This document shows, in pieces, positions 60,285 to 64,000 of a DNA stretch of 64,000 nt. Every line of letters starts with the position of its first letter. Position 1 is the stretch's first letter. This DNA comes from Butyrivibrio proteoclasticus B316 (GTDB taxonomy: Bacteria; Bacillota; Clostridia; Lachnospirales; Lachnospiraceae), in contig NC_014387.1 of the NCBI RefSeq assembly GCF_000145035.1, forward strand, positions 340,441 to 404,440, in the 5' to 3' direction. A program made the translations under genes and the position numbers. The notes beneath the pieces were generated by a model that was not told where the DNA came from, ran no database searches, and was given only the letters and a program-made list of their open reading frames with translations.

Positions 60285-63197
60285 TCAGTGGAGAAATTCA
60301 ATACTCTTAAGGGAGGCGTTTCCTGTGCCGCAGTATGTCAGATACAGTGCATGAACCCCGGTGAGAGGTGCGTCAAACGTGCATTCATTTGATTCCCACA
60401 TATTTGAATTTACGCCGTGAATCTTACCAAGAACCTCTCCATCAAGAGATGTTCTAACCTCGAAATCTCCGTCAAAGTAAGCTCTGGTCTTGATTCTAAG
60501 ACCCGTAGCTCCCTTAACATCAAAATACTTAAATCCTACAGTAGTGCCATCAACGATAGCCTTGATATATCCCGGATTAGCATCTCCGTCAGCACCTTCC
60601 TGAACTACCCTTGGAACAGATGACTCAACATAAGCCACATGCTCTTTTGTGAAGATATTGCAGGCAATGTATGAAGGATACTCGCCGACATCTGAGAGAG
60701 GACCACCGTTAAGACCACAGGATGTGATCTCAACCTGCTTGATCGAGCCATCTGCCTCAAATTTGATCTTCTCTGCGCAGCCCTGACGGCTGAACCATGT
60801 TCCATTTGTATGTCTATGGTAAAAGATATACCAATCATCACCAATCTGAACAATACTTCCGTGGTTGTTAGCACCGTAAGCTGTTGCATCATCAGCTTTC
60901 TTGTAGCTGTCAATTCCGCGGTCACAGTTAGAGACAATCACGCCGCCATACTTGTAAGGGCCAAGAGGATCCTTGGAAGTTGCGTAGCACAGCTCATGGC
61001 AAACTTCAGAAGAATAGATGAAGTAATATGTGTCATCGTGCTTTCTGATAGAAGGAGCTTCAAAGAAGGCATGATTTTCATATCCGGTTCCTTCACTATA
61101 GCAGTTACCCGGAGCAACGAACTCGGGAGCTCTTGTAATCGTGAACATATCTTTATCAAGAACAGTAAGCATAGCGCCATGTCTTGATTTATCGCCCTGT
61201 CCGCAGAAGCCTGTGAAAAGATATGTCTTATCTCCTTCAGTAAGTACACCTGGGTCAAACTGAGGCTCATCGCCTTCTTTTTCGCCGAGTCTTGTTCCAT
61301 CCTCATAGTGGACATAGCCATAGAATTTAAATGGTCCATTAGGAGTATCACTAACAGCAACTGAAACAACGCATACTCTGTCGAGGACATAATACAAATA
61401 GTAGCGTCCGTCGGGACCTACTGTTACATCAGGAGCATACAGGCACATGCGGCCTTCCTTATTAAGAGGATCTGCAGTCTTAGGATAGATAACTCCCTCG
61501 TAGTGCCAGTTGCCAAGATCATCAATAGGAGCCGACCAGGTTACATAATCGCCAAGGCAGAAGGTTTCACCCTGCCACAGATCATGAGAACCATACACAT
61601 AAACACGGTTGTTAAATACATAAGGCTCTCCGTCAGGAATATATTCCCAGGATGGAAGATAAGGGTTAACAGCCTGTTTCTTGCTGCCTTGTCTGATTCC
61701 GCCCTCGAATTTAGGCCTTGCACCATTTGAGAGAAACTCCATCTCATAACGGTTATCGACTTTGTATGGAGCCCATGCAGGGAGAGAAGCCTTGTCTCTG
61801 CAGACATAATCTATGCCAACTTTTTCTGGAGACAGTTCGTCAATTGAAACCAAATTATCGCAGTCCCAACCTGTAACTGCACTTCTGTGAACATTCTCAT
61901 AGTTCTCGCTTCTAAGAAGGAAGTCATTTCCACCATTATTATTAGGGTCACCGGTCTTAATGAAATTAGCAAAATAGTCACACATCTGCCTTGCAAGATC
62001 TAACTGTTTGCCTGTGTAGGGACGTGTGCATTTATCCAGCGAACCAAAGAAAAACCACAGATCGCAGGAGTGGAAAGTGCCTGGGTAGCTGTCGCCTGGA
62101 TTTCCGTCTCCTGGGATTTCAGGATCAAATCTATAGTAATAGAACTTCTGTGAAGGCGCATTCTTATCGGCGGCTTCAAAAACAGTTTTGACAGAAAGCT
62201 CAACGCTGTTAACTCCTGCAAAAGAAAACTCATCAGTAGTATTTCCGGCAATAACAGGAACGTCAGCACATTTCCTGTCAATGAATAGCTGTACCGGGTC
62301 ACCTTCACAAAATGAACCATCCTGAATAGGGAACATTCTTGGATGATCCTTAACAAAACGGTTGTAGCCGTCAAATACTTCTTCCTGAGAAAGAGCTCTG
62401 GCTTCTTCAAGGCTCTTTACTCCAAGACTTTCAAAGAACTGAGCACCGAGATCTTCAGCCTTTTCAAGGTTCAGAGGCTTAAAGATATCATCCTTTGGAT
62501 CAGCAAGTCTGATGATTCCGCTAAAGATAGCAGCACCTTTTATGAGTTTCTCATTGCCTTTATGTGTTAACTGATGCATTACACTTGATCCACCTGCAGA
62601 CTGGCCGGCGATAGTGATCTGATCAGGATTTCCACCAAAGGCGGCAATATTGTCGTGAACCCAGTTAAGACCTGCACACTGATCCATAAGACCAAAGTTT
62701 GCTGGAGCATCCGGAGCTTCAGCAGTAATATCCTTGTGAGCAAGGAAACCAAAACAATTGAGTCTGTACGCAACACTCACAACTACGATGCCTCTTTTGG
62801 CAAGCTGCTCACCGTTAAATTCCATTTCTGATGTATAGCCCCACTGGAATCCGCCGCCAAAGTACCATACAAGAACAGGAAGCTTTTCGCCTTCTTTTTT
62901 GGCAGGTGTCCAGATATTGAGATACAGGCAGTCTTCAGAAAGAGTGACGCTTGGATCTACATGCCATTCTCTGCAGTAGATATCTGTTCCCATGCCGGGT
63001 CTGTCCTGATAGGAAATAGGACCGAAATTGTAAGCATCAAGAACTCCATCCCAGTCAGGACATGGCTGAGGTGCACGCCACCTGTTTTCGCCAATTGGCT
63101 TGGCTGCAAAAGGAATTCCCTTATATACAGTAATTCTGGGATCAGTTCCGGCAAGGCCTCTCACCTTACCATTTTTAACAGTAGTTTCTCTTAGCAT
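60285..63197 (-). CDS. Intracellular carboxylesterase-GH43 glycosidase fusion with C-terminal CBM6-like domain
   Basis: 970 residues from the ATG at 63197, with GGGGAG ten bases upstream. No signal peptide. Residues 1-500 are a type B carboxylesterase: SEDCLYLNIW, GGGF, GQSAGG (198-203, Ser200), Glu323 in NTTDEFSF and His376 in TFHSCDL. From about 510 a GH43 five-bladed propeller follows, with candidate residues Asp522 (YIPDGEP), Asp590 (YAPDVTV) and Glu713 (FFEAPSI). The last 120 residues are a CBM6-like beta-sandwich (GIRI-type strands, CTFDAPLTGVHALYLTY). It would remove acetyl or feruloyl groups and arabinose or xylose from imported xylan fragments. It is divergent from another GH43 gene. 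Confidence 0.9.
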   Translation of the reverse strand: MLRETTVKNGKVRGLAGTDPRITVYKGIPFAAKPIGENRWRAPQPCPDWDGVLDAYNFGPISYQDRPGMGTDIYCREWHVDPSVTLSEDCLYLNIWTPAKKEGEKLPVLVWYFGGGFQWGYTSEMEFNGEQLAKRGIVVVSVAYRLNCFGFLAHKDITAEAPDAPANFGLMDQCAGLNWVHDNIAAFGGNPDQITIAGQSAGGSSVMHQLTHKGNEKLIKGAAIFSGIIRLADPKDDIFKPLNLEKAEDLGAQFFESLGVKSLEEARALSQEEVFDGYNRFVKDHPRMFPIQDGSFCEGDPVQLFIDRKCADVPVIAGNTTDEFSFAGVNSVELSVKTVFEAADKNAPSQKFYYYRFDPEIPGDGNPGDSYPGTFHSCDLWFFFGSLDKCTRPYTGKQLDLARQMCDYFANFIKTGDPNNNGGNDFLLRSENYENVHRSAVTGWDCDNLVSIDELSPEKVGIDYVCRDKASLPAWAPYKVDNRYEMEFLSNGARPKFEGGIRQGSKKQAVNPYLPSWEYIPDGEPYVFNNRVYVYGSHDLWQGETFCLGDYVTWSAPIDDLGNWHYEGVIYPKTADPLNKEGRMCLYAPDVTVGPDGRYYLYYVLDRVCVVSVAVSDTPNGPFKFYGYVHYEDGTRLGEKEGDEPQFDPGVLTEGDKTYLFTGFCGQGDKSRHGAMLTVLDKDMFTITRAPEFVAPGNCYSEGTGYENHAFFEAPSIRKHDDTYYFIYSSEVCHELCYATSKDPLGPYKYGGVIVSNCDRGIDSYKKADDATAYGANNHGSIVQIGDDWYIFYHRHTNGTWFSRQGCAEKIKFEADGSIKQVEITSCGLNGGPLSDVGEYPSYIACNIFTKEHVAYVESSVPRVVQEGADGDANPGYIKAIVDGTTVGFKYFDVKGATGLRIKTRAYFDGDFEVRTSLDGEVLGKIHGVNSNMWESNECTFDAPLTGVHALYLTYCGTGNASLKSIEFLH

Positions 63198-63428
63198 TTG
63201 TATTATTCTCCCCAATAAAATATTTGCTATAAAACATCAAAATAACATAATGCAATTCCTCGAATTATCAGTATTCATGCTGATTACTCAATATAAATGT
63301 ATCTTTTCCCATAAGCTCTATCCACCGAATTCTTGCTACATATTCTCGAATCTTTGCTAAGTTGCAGGTTATCTGTTATTTCCTAAAAATTGCGTTTTCT
63401 TTTTCATGATTTGCTATCTTTGGGCCTT

Positions 63429-63441
63429 TCGCAATTTGCGA
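63429..63441. promoter_or_regulatory. Palindromic operator candidate 1
   Basis: TCGCAATTTGCGA is a perfect 13-base palindrome in the 413-base region between two divergent glycosidase genes. No regulator gene is seen. The rest of this region is A+T rich without an ORF. Confidence 0.35.
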
Positions 63442-63468
63442 TATTAAATCAGCAACTTTTTGGTGGAT

Positions 63469-63487
63469 AAGGTTAGTTTGTAACCTT
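63469..63487. promoter_or_regulatory. Palindromic operator candidate 2
   Basis: AAGGTTA and TAACCTT are inverted around five bases, 40 bases from the first palindrome. Confidence 0.35.
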
Positions 63488-63610
63488 TATATTTTTAATA
63501 CCCAAACTGGTGAATGTGGAGAAATTCTGTAAGCCTGTTGGAAGATTTAGCATTACTTGAGAAAGTGTCAAGCCAATTATGAAAACAATGAACTACGGGA
63601 GGTATGGGCA

Positions 63611-64000
63611 ATGAAGAGCCTGACTAGAACTATTAGTGCAGCATTGGCTGCGGGCCTTCTGATCACTGGCTGCGGTTCTCATGGAGAACTAATAGAAACA
63701 AAAGCAGAGGAGACTGTAGAAATGAAAAGCGATAATATTACAACTGTAAATCCTGAGGAAATCTTTCAGGATATCAGCGTTCAGAAAAGTGCTAAGCCAA
63801 TAACCGATCATAACCCGGTTATGACTCAGAGATATGGCGCTGACCCATATGCACTTGTATACAACGGAAGAGTATATCTCTACATGACAGGAGATAAGCC
63901 TTCATACAATGCAGATGGTTCGGTAAAAGAAAATACATATGGCAATATCAATACAATATGCGTTATTTCATCTGATGATCTTGTTAACTGGACTGACCAC
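63611..64000 (+). CDS. GH43-family lipoprotein, N-terminal part; continues beyond window
   Basis: 130 residues are visible, frame open to the last base. GGGAGG lies eight bases before the ATG. The signal peptide ends in LLITGC (Cys21), so the protein is a surface lipoprotein. After an acidic linker the mature domain begins: HNPVMTQRYGADPYALVYNG, where the Asp of ADPYA is the usual GH43 base, then RVYLYMTGDKP and VISSDDLVNWTD, typical of the first propeller blade. It would act on arabinoxylan outside the cell and supply the divergent intracellular enzyme. Confidence 0.87.
   Translation, partial: MKSLTRTISAALAAGLLITGCGSHGELIETKAEETVEMKSDNITTVNPEEIFQDISVQKSAKPITDHNPVMTQRYGADPYALVYNGRVYLYMTGDKPSYNADGSVKENTYGNINTICVISSDDLVNWTDH

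Overview
The window looks like chromosomal DNA from an anaerobic, carbohydrate-degrading Firmicute of the Lachnospiraceae, most like Butyrivibrio or Pseudobutyrivibrio. The reasons are moderate A+T content, strong AGGAGG ribosome binding sites, a fused pyruvate:ferredoxin oxidoreductase with a clostridial 2[4Fe-4S] ferredoxin, a glgC-glgD pair, meso-diaminopimelate dehydrogenase, SpoVG, MecA, a GdpP-RplI-DnaB operon, and several plant-polysaccharide enzymes (GH2, GH5, GH43, a carboxylesterase-GH43 fusion). The genus is an inference from gene content; there is no rRNA or tRNA gene to confirm it.

Layout. 1-7.1 kb: the tail of a non-ribosomal peptide synthetase (carrier, epimerization, a degenerate condensation-like stretch, thioesterase) followed by three tightly packed alpha/beta-hydrolase genes, one fused to a degenerate adenylation-like domain. 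7.2-9.2 kb: an anti-anti-sigma/serine-kinase pair and a YibE/F membrane protein. 9.3-14.7 kb: a 1802-residue secreted PHP-domain protein with wall-binding repeats. 14.8-18.7 kb: gdpP-rplI-dnaB. 18.8-23.0 kb: a small ferredoxin gene divergent from PFOR, with two CcpA-type cre sites between them. 23.1-24.6 kb: mecA and a long intergenic region holding a candidate structured RNA. 24.6-30.4 kb: GH18-like protein, Sua5/YwlC, rpiB, upp, dCMP deaminase, and a coiled-coil wall hydrolase. 30.4-41.3 kb: DUF402 protein, a membrane-anchored protein coupled to lacZ, a LUD protein, a sigma-factor remnant with a beta-solenoid-like partner, a HAD phosphatase, a large imperfect palindrome and a lipoprotein. 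41.4-46.6 kb (minus strand): dnaD-dnaC(dnaI)-prs and murC, separated by a cluster of DnaA boxes. 46.8-54.7 kb: glgC-glgD, spoVG, pth, mfd and a HAD hydrolase. 54.8-64 kb: GIY-YIG protein, U32-like protein, ddh, an ASCH-GNAT/GH5 pair whose 3' end is tandemly repeated, the esterase-GH43 fusion, and the start of a GH43 lipoprotein.

How it fits together. Most of the window is housekeeping: replication (dnaB, dnaC, dnaD), cell wall (murC, ddh), nucleotides (prs, upp, dCMP deaminase, rpiB), glycogen (glgCD), pyruvate oxidation, and repair (mfd). The accessory content is the NRPS tail, the surface PHP protein, and the glycan-degrading genes at the right end. The least explained items are the candidate RNA at 24.1-24.4 kb, the palindrome at 39.5-40.2 kb, the sigma remnant plus beta-solenoid gene at 37.4-38.8 kb, the 39-bp repeat that copies the end of the GH5 gene, and the DnaA-box cluster at 45.1-45.2 kb. 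All start sites, motifs and repeats were read by eye; no database search was run.
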